DNA of 5,630 nucleotides from Pseudobutyrivibrio sp. (GTDB lineage: Bacteria; Bacillota_A; Clostridia; Lachnospirales; Lachnospiraceae): assembly GCA_024691465.1 (NCBI GenBank), contig JAILNO010000068.1, positions 1 to 5,630 on the forward strand, read 5' to 3'. The position numbers and the translations under genes are program-made. Position 1 is the first letter of the stretch; every line of letters starts with the position of its first letter. Positions 1 to 5,392 of the stretch are shown piece by piece. The notes under the pieces were generated by a model. The model saw nothing but the letters and a program-made list of their open reading frames with translations. It was not told the origin of the DNA and did no database searches.

Positions 1-168
1 GTTCTCAAGCAAACATATACAGAAGCAGACCTAGCAGCAGGTGAAATGACACAGTTTATGGGTGGTGGCCCAGAAGAATATCAGTGGATGTTAGACCAAG
101 ATTTTGCTGATGCTATTCTAGAAGAGGGGGAAAAGCAAAAAACTGAACTATATAATACAGAGTATTAA
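1..168 (+). CDS. 3' end of an unrecognised gene (partial, last 55 codons)
   Basis: An open frame runs from the first base of the window to a TAA at 166-168, giving 55 residues that end in LYNTEY. The visible part is hydrophilic and acidic, with a Gly run (MGGGPEE) followed by a predicted helix rich in Asp, Glu and Lys. It has no membrane segment, Cys cluster or catalytic motif that I recognise. The frame is believed to be a gene because it is uninterrupted, uses codons like its neighbours, and stops 15 bases before a strong hairpin terminator. It converges on lexA. The family and function cannot be told from this C-terminal fragment. Confidence 0.7.
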   Translation, partial: VLKQTYTEADLAAGEMTQFMGGGPEEYQWMLDQDFADAILEEGEKQKTELYNTEY

Positions 169-183
169 AATTCAAAGAGCCAC

Positions 184-215
184 CTTTGAGGGGTCACCTC
201 AAAGTTAGATTTTTT
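184..215 (+). terminator. Intrinsic terminator of the partial upstream gene (first of two)
   Basis: CTTTGAGG (184-191) pairs perfectly with CCTCAAAG (197-204) around a 5-nt loop. After a short TTAGA spacer comes a T-run (210-215). It lies 15 bases after the stop codon of the upstream gene. The T-run is displaced from the stem by about 5 bases, so it may terminate less efficiently than the next hairpin. Confidence 0.6.
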
Positions 216-248
216 ACGAGACGACATCGGTCGTCTCGTTTTCTTTTA
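216..248 (+). terminator. Second, tandem intrinsic terminator
   Basis: ACGAGACGAC (216-225) and GTCGTCTCGT (230-239) form a perfect 10-bp GC-rich stem with an ATCG tetraloop, followed at once by a T-rich tract (239-248). The T-tract lies on the + side, so the hairpin serves the rightward upstream gene. On the minus strand the bases after the stem are A-rich, so it is not an obvious terminator for lexA, whose own terminator I do not see. Confidence 0.85.
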
Positions 249-293
249 TCCGTTGCTCATTATAATACTTTATAAATCTTTCTAGCTCTAATT

Positions 294-908
294 TTAAAAG
301 AATCTAAATACACCAAATACCTTACCTAATATTGCACAATCATCTACAATAATTGGATCCATGGTATCATTCTCAGGCTGAAGACGAATATGACCATCTT
401 CCTTATAGAATGTCTTAACAGTAGCACTGTCATCCACAAGGGCTACAATCATATCGCCATTCTTAGCTGTATCTTGCTGCATAACTATAATGGTATCTCC
501 ATCAAGAATACCGGCATTAATCATAGACTCGCCCTTGACCTTGAGCATGAAGGCCTGCTGATTAGGCATGTGCTCAGCTGGAATAGGGAAGTATTCATCA
601 ATATTCTGTACAGCGAGAAGTGGCTGACCGGCAGCTACATTACCAACAACAGGAACATTAACAACTTCTCTACGGACTAAATTGAAATTATCATCTACAA
701 TCTCAATGGCTCTAGGCTTAGATGGATCTCTTCTAATATAACCGTTCTTTTCAAGTGTCTCCAAATGAGAATGAACGGAAGAAGTAGACTTAAGATTACA
801 TGCATCACATAATTCCCTAACAGTAGGTGGGTATCCTTTATTAAGTATTTCAGTCTTTATAACCTCAAGAATCTCACGTTGCTTCGCAGATATTTTACCA
901 TATGCCAT
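294..908 (-). CDS. lexA: LexA repressor, SOS response regulator
   Basis: A 204-residue LexA, close to the usual length. Residues 1-70 are the winged helix-turn-helix DNA-binding domain (KQREILEVI, GYPPTVREL, STSSVHSHLETLEKNGYIRR). A linker leads to the S24-type autoprotease domain. The self-cleavage site is the Ala93-Gly94 bond in VAAGQP, the nucleophile is Ser128 in KGESM, and the general base is Lys165 in TVKTFY. All three are intact, so RecA-stimulated self-cleavage is expected. The frame stays open to an ATG at 974. The start at 908 is preferred because it begins with the family-typical MAYGKIS, is preceded by AAAGGAG (minus strand, 919-925), and because the longer version would run through the gene's own promoter. 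It is divergent from the LysM gene and very probably autoregulated by LexA boxes in the shared upstream region. Confidence 0.97.
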   Translation of the reverse strand: MAYGKISAKQREILEVIKTEILNKGYPPTVRELCDACNLKSTSSVHSHLETLEKNGYIRRDPSKPRAIEIVDDNFNLVRREVVNVPVVGNVAAGQPLLAVQNIDEYFPIPAEHMPNQQAFMLKVKGESMINAGILDGDTIIVMQQDTAKNGDMIVALVDDSATVKTFYKEDGHIRLQPENDTMDPIIVDDCAILGKVFGVFRFF

Positions 909-941
909 AGTGAAATTACTCCTTTCGAAATTTCTATATTT

Positions 942-970
942 ACAATAACATACGGAACATACTTTTGCAA
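942..970 (-). promoter_or_regulatory. lexA promoter
   Basis: Read on the minus strand, TTGCAA (965-970) and TATTGT (942-947) are separated by exactly 17 bases. A TG one base before the -10 gives an extended -10. The start of transcription would fall near 935, leaving a leader of about 27 bases that contains the AAAGGAG ribosome binding site. The imperfect LexA box at 955-966 overlaps the -35 and the spacer, which fits autorepression. The assignment is by consensus only. Confidence 0.6.
955..966. promoter_or_regulatory. Imperfect LexA box in the lexA promoter
   Basis: GAAC-ATAC-TTTT matches the Firmicutes SOS operator GAAC-N4-GTTC at 6 of 8 fixed positions. The ATAC centre is the same as in the well-known Bacillus operator CGAACATACGTTCG. 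It sits in the lexA promoter. With one degenerate half-site it would be a weak site, which suits an autoregulated repressor. Confidence 0.5.
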
Positions 971-981
971 ACAAATTTTCC

Positions 982-993
982 GAAATTTTGTTC
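982..993. promoter_or_regulatory. LexA box between the divergent promoters
   Basis: GAAA-TTTT-GTTC matches GAAC-N4-GTTC at 7 of 8 fixed positions and is flanked by C and G as in the extended consensus (CGAA...TTCG). It lies upstream of both the lexA -35 and the LysM-gene -35, so it could contribute to repression in either direction. Confidence 0.55.
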
Positions 994-1002
994 GAAAAAA
1001 TA

Positions 1003-1031
1003 TTGACAAAACGAACGTTCGGATTTATAGT
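1003..1031 (+). promoter_or_regulatory. Sigma-A promoter of the LysM (YneA-like) gene
   Basis: A perfect -35 TTGACA (1003-1008) is followed after 17 bases by TATAGT (1026-1031), predicting a transcription start near 1038. One LexA-box-like site lies in the spacer (1009-1020) and a perfect one begins at the predicted start (1039-1050). A strong promoter covered by operators is typical of a tightly repressed SOS gene. Confidence 0.75.
1009..1020. promoter_or_regulatory. LexA-box-like site in the -35/-10 spacer, containing a CGAACGTTCG palindrome
   Basis: AAAC-GAAC-GTTC fits GAAC-N4-GTTC at 7 of 8 fixed positions. The same bases also form a perfect 10-bp palindrome CGAACGTTCG (1012-1021), which is the two LexA half-sites abutted without a spacer. 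Its position inside the spacer of the LysM-gene promoter would make bound protein block RNA polymerase. Which register LexA would use cannot be decided by eye. Confidence 0.45.
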
Positions 1032-1038
1032 ATAACCA

Positions 1039-1050
1039 GAACAAAGGTTC
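1039..1050. promoter_or_regulatory. Perfect LexA box (SOS/Cheo box)
   Basis: GAAC-AAAG-GTTC is an exact match to the Firmicutes LexA operator GAAC-N4-GTTC. It starts at the predicted transcription start of the LysM gene and 37 bases before its ATG. A further GAAC half-site follows at 1052-1055, one base after this box. This is the strongest operator of the cluster and the main reason for calling the downstream gene SOS-controlled. Confidence 0.85.
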
Positions 1051-1075
1051 CGAACTTATTTTTGGAGGGTAAGTC

Positions 1076-1405
1076 ATGAGAGGATATTCTAAATCACAGA
1101 TTATTGCAAGAAACCGCAGAGTTATGCTATTTGTTTTAATTATTATTACACTTCTTATAGGATTCATTTTCTTTACTGTTGCAGCTGATGCAGAGGGTAG
1201 TAGGGAATTATATACATATTATGATAGTTATGAGATCCAGCCGGGGGATACACTGTGGTCTATAGCTGATACATATATGGGCCCTGACTATATGGATAAG
1301 GATGAGTTTATTAACCGCATTAAGGAAATGAATCACCTCTCTGAGGATTATATTACAGCGGGTAATTACTTAGTTATTGAGTATTATTCTTATGATAAGC
1401 TATAG
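1076..1405 (+). CDS. Membrane-anchored LysM protein, YneA-like SOS cell-division inhibitor
   Basis: A 109-residue protein. A short basic N-terminus (residues 1-16, with several Arg and Lys) leads into one hydrophobic segment (about 17-37), then an extracellular LysM domain (about 51-103). The LysM part shows the typical start YEIQPGDTLWSIADTY and ends ITAGNYLVIEYY. The layout should place the LysM domain outside the membrane on peptidoglycan. GGAGGG at 1064-1069 fixes the ATG at 1076. Size, topology, divergence from lexA and the perfect LexA box match B. subtilis YneA, which halts division during the SOS response. LysM itself is a general peptidoglycan-binding fold, so the division-inhibitor role comes from architecture and context. 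No symbol is given because the sequence outside LysM is not clearly homologous by eye. Confidence 0.88.
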   Translation: MRGYSKSQIIARNRRVMLFVLIIITLLIGFIFFTVAADAEGSRELYTYYDSYEIQPGDTLWSIADTYMGPDYMDKDEFINRIKEMNHLSEDYITAGNYLVIEYYSYDKL

Positions 1406-1469
1406 TATTAGTATTCACAGGACTCCCTTGTTTATGTTAGTATAGATAATATATTATTTGGGAGTAATT

Positions 1470-2225
1470 ATGATTAGATTTATTATTGCAATACTATTTA
1501 ATGCTAAGCGCGGTCCTGAGATTCTCCCTACTATGCGTAAGATGATTAGACACAAGGATAAGTACCCAGAGAAGACTCGCTACGCTTATGCAATTAGGCT
1601 TATTAGATTTCTTAAAAAGAGTGCTCGTATTACTACGGAAGTATATGGTACTGAGAACCTTCCTGAAGAAGGTGGATATGTTATGTATCCTAATCATCAG
1701 GGCAAGTACGATGCACTAGGCATCATGTATGCTCATCACAATCCATGCACTTTTGTTATGGATAAGGCTAAGTCATATGGATTCTTAGTTAGAGAGATGG
1801 TTGACTTGTTAGGAGCTAAGAGATTAGCACTTGATGACGTAAGACAGAATATTCGTATCATGGACCAGATTACTAAAGAAGTGATTGATGGCAAGCGATT
1901 CATATTGTTTTCAGAGGGTGGATATGCTCATAATGGTAATATAGTACAGCGATTTAAGCCTGGTAGTTTTAAGTGCGCCATGAAGGCTAAGGTTCCTATC
2001 ATTCCTGTCACATTAATTGATTCATACTTGGCATTTAATAGTTTTAAGCCTGGTCCTGTTACTACTAAGGTAATCTTTGGAGATCCTATTACATATGATA
2101 TATATAAGGATATGAAGACTCATGAGGTGGCCGATTTAGTTCGTTCTAAGATTATCAGTACTATGGAGGCTTTCGGTGTATATGATAATGCACCAGAGAA
2201 CAATCCTGACATATTGAATGATTAG
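1470..2225 (+). CDS. Lysophospholipid acyltransferase, PlsC family (1-acylglycerol-3-phosphate acyltransferase-like)
   Basis: A 251-residue protein of the PlsC/LPLAT fold, expected to transfer an acyl chain to lysophosphatidic acid or a related lysolipid at the inner face of the membrane. Block I is NHQGKYD, with the catalytic His76 and Asp81 (HX4D). Block III is FSEGGYAHNG (about 147-156), followed by FKPGSFKCA and block IV VPIIPV (175-180). The usual FPEGT is FSEGG here, so the subfamily is divergent and the exact substrate is uncertain. A TTG at 1458 is in frame, but ATG 1470 is chosen because GGGAG (1460-1464) lies correctly before it and would be inside the longer version. It lies 64 bases after the LysM gene in the same direction, so SOS read-through is possible but not shown. 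A strong terminator follows. Confidence 0.92.
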   Translation: MIRFIIAILFNAKRGPEILPTMRKMIRHKDKYPEKTRYAYAIRLIRFLKKSARITTEVYGTENLPEEGGYVMYPNHQGKYDALGIMYAHHNPCTFVMDKAKSYGFLVREMVDLLGAKRLALDDVRQNIRIMDQITKEVIDGKRFILFSEGGYAHNGNIVQRFKPGSFKCAMKAKVPIIPVTLIDSYLAFNSFKPGPVTTKVIFGDPITYDIYKDMKTHEVADLVRSKIISTMEAFGVYDNAPENNPDILND

Positions 2226-2228
2226 TTT

Positions 2229-2259
2229 AACTGTAGCTGAGGCTACAGTTTTTCTTTTT
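2229..2259 (+). terminator. Intrinsic terminator after the acyltransferase gene
   Basis: AACTGTAGC (2229-2237) pairs perfectly over 9 bp with GCTACAGTT (2242-2250) around a TGAG tetraloop and continues into a T-rich tract (TTTCTTTTT). It starts 4 bases after the stop codon and separates the acyltransferase from the FIST/MCP operon. Confidence 0.9.
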
Positions 2260-2331
2260 CGTATCAAATTATAATATTATGGGTTATAATTATTTAAATG
2301 AATTAAATGTGAATAATATAGAAAAGTAAAC

Positions 2332-2357
2332 TAAAGTTTGATATTTTATACTTATAA
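2332..2357 (+). promoter_or_regulatory. Candidate sigma-28 (motility) promoter of the FIST-MCP operon
   Basis: TAAAGTTT (2332-2339) is identical to the -35 element of SigD/FliA-type promoters in Firmicutes. Ten bases later ACTTATAA (2350-2357) matches 5 of 8 positions of the -10 GCCGATAA; the usual spacer is 11. A perfect TATAAT (2353-2358) overlaps this, but no good sigma-A -35 stands 16-18 bases before it. The rest of the gap between the acyltransferase terminator and the gene (2260-2331) is AT-rich, and another TATAAT occurs at 2285-2290 without a partner. Control by the motility sigma factor would suit a chemoreceptor operon, but the -10 match is only fair. Confidence 0.4.
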
Positions 2358-2385
2358 TTGCGAATTACATAGGAGGAGTGTAAAT

Positions 2386-3480
2386 ATGCAGATTTCAATA
2401 GGAACATCCAACAAGTCTGATGTTAAATCGGCTGTTGAAGAAGTTACTGCAAATGCTGGTAATGCCAAATTACTAGTTTTGTTTTGTTCATATGAGCATC
2501 TAGAGGAAGCTTCTAAAATTATATCTTCTAAATATCCAGATACTCCATTAATTGGAACAAACTCAACTACATATTATGAGTCGGAGTCATCTGATACTAG
2601 AATGATACTTTTAGCATTTGGAGCAGATATCGATGCTCAGGTAGGTGTACTTAGGAATCTATCTACAGCCCCTTTGATGGATATTGTAGATATGGAAAGC
2701 AAGATTTCTGCAATTAGCGCTGGTGATACCAATACTATTTGTTTAGAATTCTGTACTAATGATGAAGAGCGTTTAGTATCTTCTATGAATTTAGCACTTG
2801 AGAATTCTAGAATCCCACTAATAGGCGGTACTGTATTCGGTTACCCTAATGGAGCCACTCCATATGTGGTTCTAAACGGCAAGTTATATTCTGATGCATG
2901 TTGCTACGCACTGATTAAGAATAAGGCTGGTAAGATCAGAACATACTCTGAGAATATCTTCGGACCAATGGCATGTCCTAAGTCTCATATTGCTACGAAG
3001 GTTAATCTGGCCACTAAGGAACTTATATCTTTAGATGGAAGACCAGCTGCTGATGTATATTGCGAGGATGCAGGTGTAGGTAGAGATGAACTAGTAGACA
3101 ATGTTCTGGTTAGTCCATTGGGACGTGTTATTGGAGATGAAATATTCGTATCTTCTCCTTATGGAATAGGAAATAACGGTTCACTTATTAATTATAAGAA
3201 GATTAATGAGAATGATACTATTCAGATTCTTGAGCTCAAGGATTATCAGTCTATTGGTGATGAGACCAGAGCTAGAATTAAGAATGAGAACAGCAAGATA
3301 TCATTTATATTCTCAGTAAACTGTATATATAGGCATCTTTTATTTAACCAGAAGAATTATATTCCAGAATTCCTAACTGCGATGAAATCCGTTGGAACTC
3401 ATGTAGGTATCGTAGGTGGCGGAGAGCAGCTTAAGAGACAGCACGTTAATCAGACTATGGTATGTGCTGTATTCGAATAG
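2386..3480 (+). CDS. FIST-domain sensory protein (FIST_N + FIST_C)
   Basis: A 364-residue soluble protein consisting of a FIST sensor module and nothing else. The N-terminal FIST_N part (about 25-200) contains the LLVLFCS strand, the PLIGTNSTTYY element (about 54-64) and IPLIGGTVFG (about 143-152). The FIST_C part (about 205-362) shows ISLDGRPAADVY, SFIFSVNCIYRHLLF and the terminal GGGEQ...HVNQTM block typical of the family. FIST domains are regarded as small-ligand sensors coupled to chemoreceptors, kinases and cyclic-di-GMP enzymes, and some members (NosP) bind haem and nitric oxide. No haem site can be assigned here. The frame opens earlier (2338), but the ATG at 2386 follows a strong AGGAGG (2371-2376) and the upstream stretch covers the likely promoter. 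The next gene, a soluble MCP, starts 14 bases after the stop, so this protein probably supplies its input. Confidence 0.88.
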   Translation: MQISIGTSNKSDVKSAVEEVTANAGNAKLLVLFCSYEHLEEASKIISSKYPDTPLIGTNSTTYYESESSDTRMILLAFGADIDAQVGVLRNLSTAPLMDIVDMESKISAISAGDTNTICLEFCTNDEERLVSSMNLALENSRIPLIGGTVFGYPNGATPYVVLNGKLYSDACCYALIKNKAGKIRTYSENIFGPMACPKSHIATKVNLATKELISLDGRPAADVYCEDAGVGRDELVDNVLVSPLGRVIGDEIFVSSPYGIGNNGSLINYKKINENDTIQILELKDYQSIGDETRARIKNENSKISFIFSVNCIYRHLLFNQKNYIPEFLTAMKSVGTHVGIVGGGEQLKRQHVNQTMVCAVFE

Positions 3481-3494
3481 ATTAGGAGGTCATT

Positions 3495-4457
3495 ATGGGA
3501 TTATTTAATAGAAAGAAAAGTAACGAAGCTGAGGTTGTGGAACAGGTTGCAGTAGAGGAGAAACAGGTATCATATAATGATAGAATGAAATCAATCCGAG
3601 AGATTGGCCGCTACTCTATTGAACAGAAGGAGAAGCTTCAGTCCGAAGAGTCCAGTACTATTCATGGTATTGAGACTATTCGCGATTCATTTAACGTAGT
3701 TGAGGATAAATATAGTGATATATCTAATTCTGTAACAGATTTCCAGGCACAGTTTAAGACAATCGAAGAGATTACTAAGGCCTTTGAGGAAATCGTTCAG
3801 AAGCTTGTTAAGACTGCTGATGATTCTCATGATGGAATGGAGAGAGTTGATAAGAGCTCAGGTGCTGTATCTGAGACCATTCAGGAAGTAGAAAAGGTAT
3901 TTGAAGCTTTCCAGCAGAGTTTTGATGAGATTAGAGAGAAGGTAGAACTCATTGGTGGTTTTGCTAAGCAAACTAATCTTCTTGCTCTCAATGCATCTAT
4001 TGAAGCTGCCAGAGCTGGCGAAGCTGGTAGAGGATTCGCTGTTGTTGCTGACGAGGTAACTAATCTTTCAACAGAGATACAGACTGTTGTAACATCTATT
4101 TTTGATAGTATGAAGACCCTGGATGAGAATAACAATCGATTGGTAGAATCAGTTGATCATACTAAGGAAGCTATAGAGACATCTCACGAGAGAGTGGTTG
4201 AGACACAGGAAGTTGTTAGTAATATCAAGAATGTTGCTGATGAGGTAACTGATCAGAGCGATCAGATGGCTGATGTCTTTAAAAATTGCGAGTCGTCTAT
4301 CAATAATATTTCTGATAATATTGAGGATTCTCGTAGATTTTTCGATACAGTATCAAATGATATAGATGATATTAAGGTATTAATTACCAAGAAAGGTTTC
4401 ATGTTTGAAGATATGAATAATGTCTTAGAGCAGATTGATCCTTTAACAAGAATGTAA
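3495..4457 (+). CDS. Cytoplasmic methyl-accepting chemotaxis protein without sensor domain
   Basis: A 320-residue MCP signalling protein. The kinase-control tip is at about 152-190: [36 protein letters not shown]. The Glu170-Gly180 stretch forms the hairpin turn that contacts CheA and CheW. Flanking regions (about 45-150 and 190-300) are long, acidic, Gln/Glu-rich helices of the antiparallel coiled coil that carries methylation sites. There is no transmembrane segment, HAMP, PAS or other input domain; residues 1-30 are only a charged leader (MGLFNRKK...). No CheR-tethering pentapeptide such as NWETF is at the C-terminus (DPLTRM). A perfect AGGAGGT (3484-3490) sets the start, 14 bases after the FIST stop, so the two genes form one operon. 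The protein should signal from a cytoplasmic array or join membrane arrays, with FIST as the probable ligand-binding partner. Confidence 0.93.
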   Translation: MGLFNRKKSNEAEVVEQVAVEEKQVSYNDRMKSIREIGRYSIEQKEKLQSEESSTIHGIETIRDSFNVVEDKYSDISNSVTDFQAQFKTIEEITKAFEEIVQKLVKTADDSHDGMERVDKSSGAVSETIQEVEKVFEAFQQSFDEIREKVELIGGFAKQTNLLALNASIEAARAGEAGRGFAVVADEVTNLSTEIQTVVTSIFDSMKTLDENNNRLVESVDHTKEAIETSHERVVETQEVVSNIKNVADEVTDQSDQMADVFKNCESSINNISDNIEDSRRFFDTVSNDIDDIKVLITKKGFMFEDMNNVLEQIDPLTRM

Positions 4458-4462
4458 TGTTT

Positions 4463-4492
4463 AATGTCACCTCATAGTGAGGTGACATTTTT
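4463..4492 (+). terminator. Intrinsic terminator after the MCP gene
   Basis: A 12-bp perfect stem, AATGTCACCTCA (4463-4474) with TGAGGTGACATT (4478-4489) around a TAG triloop, is followed by a T-run (4488-4492). It begins 5 bases after the MCP stop. Only 27 bases separate its end from the next start codon. Confidence 0.88.
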
Positions 4493-4519
4493 AAATTATA
4501 AATACGTTGAGGTACATGC

Positions 4520-5392
4520 ATGTTAGAATTCGATAAATTCATAGCTGATGAAATAGCTAAGTATAAGGATAATTACTTTCCAATTAAGGCTACTTTATTA
4601 GAGCGAGCACTGGTTAGGAAAGTTAATTACAAGAAGCTTCACCCTAATCCAGATGATGAATTCTGTATGCCTTCCGTAGGTCCTAGCTATAGAATCATCA
4701 ATGAATATGTACAATTAATGACAGAGGAGAAATATGATAGGACTCATTCTTTAGATGGCAAGTCAATTACCGTTGAGAAAATGTACCCTGATGGTTATAT
4801 GATCCTTAATGGACATCATAGATGGGCAGCTTATATGCGTCTTGGAGTGAAAAGGGTACCAATTAATATAGTAAACTTAACCAAGAGCAAAGATATTTTG
4901 AAGATGTTAAATAATTCTAAATACGATAAAAGAGTAACTATTAACTTAGATGAACTAGGATTCGGAAATACGAATTCAGGAAGCTATGAAAAGAGCTTAC
5001 CATTTCCTTTTTCAAGACATTATAAGGAACAGTTGCGTAAGGGGTTACCTGCTATATGTAATCAATTATCCACTTATGGTTACGATATATGGGTTTATAC
5101 CATGAATCTATACTCTAAGGATTATGTACGCAGATTACTTAAGCTTTATCATATTGATACCAACTTTATTGTTACCGGATATACGAAGTTTGATACAACA
5201 GATCCTAGAGAGAAAAAGCAACTGGAAGAATTGTTTGTAAAGAAGTATGATATTACTATTCATATATACGGAGAGCAATTATTATTCGTAAAACGAAGTG
5301 AGAATAAGTCTCTTGGATATCCTCTTAAGGAGGATAATTGGGCTGGAGATATTCTTAATATATTGGGAGATTTACATAAAAATGAAGAATAA
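4520..5392 (+). CDS. ParB/Srx-like domain fused to a degenerate HAD-like domain
   Basis: A 290-residue protein of unknown function. Residues about 34-120 look like a ParB/sulfiredoxin-fold domain: VNYKKLHPNP at the start, then a long loop, then ILNGHHRWAAYMRLG and VPINIV. The NGHHR motif (97-101) is the form of the ParB box II seen in ParB-like nucleases and in ParB-fold kinases of the SerK/SbnI type. Residues about 137-285 align with the HAD protein encoded just downstream (shared FPF, a YKEQLRKG-like helix, and IWVYT / VWVYT). Here HAD motif I reads INLDEL, with Asn142 in place of the nucleophile Asp; Asp144 and the motif II Thr194 remain, and the expected motif IV DD region reads IHIYGEQLL. 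The HAD half is therefore probably inactive as a phosphatase. TGAGGT (4508-4513) precedes ATG 4520. The 3' end overlaps the next gene, suggesting translational coupling. Confidence 0.8.
   Translation: MLEFDKFIADEIAKYKDNYFPIKATLLERALVRKVNYKKLHPNPDDEFCMPSVGPSYRIINEYVQLMTEEKYDRTHSLDGKSITVEKMYPDGYMILNGHHRWAAYMRLGVKRVPINIVNLTKSKDILKMLNNSKYDKRVTINLDELGFGNTNSGSYEKSLPFPFSRHYKEQLRKGLPAICNQLSTYGYDIWVYTMNLYSKDYVRRLLKLYHIDTNFIVTGYTKFDTTDPREKKQLEELFVKKYDITIHIYGEQLLFVKRSENKSLGYPLKEDNWAGDILNILGDLHKNEE

Noticed and set aside
216..239. Bidirectional terminator also serving lexA
   Set aside because: On the minus strand the stem is followed by an A-rich stretch, not a T-tract, so nothing supports termination in that direction.
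390..680. 96-codon open frame on the + strand
   Set aside because: It lies entirely antisense to lexA, has no ribosome binding site or recognisable domain, and is a shadow of the lexA reading frame.
923..934. TTTCGAAATTTC as a fifth LexA box in the lexA leader
   Set aside because: It contains GAAA and TTTC but without the 4-base spacing and with neither GAAC nor GTTC; it is better explained by AT-rich chance.
909..974. N-terminal extension of lexA to an ATG at 974
   Set aside because: It would add 22 residues not typical of LexA, lacks a good ribosome binding site, and covers the gene's own -10 and -35. The ATG at 908 has AAAGGAG and the family-typical start.
879..1167. Overlapping short frames on both strands around the lexA / LysM intergenic region
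   Set aside because: They run through promoters, operators and the starts of the two real genes and show no protein features.
1458..1469. TTG start at 1458 for the acyltransferase
   Set aside because: The GGGAG ribosome binding site overlaps it and is placed correctly for the ATG at 1470.
3881..4135. 84-codon minus-strand frame inside the MCP gene
   Set aside because: It is antisense to the most conserved part of the MCP signalling domain, so the coding constraint belongs to the + strand.
194..4488. Shared 9-mer GTCACCTCA in the first terminator and in the MCP terminator as a repeat family
   Set aside because: Only nine bases are shared, the contexts and stems differ, and both are explained as ordinary hairpins.
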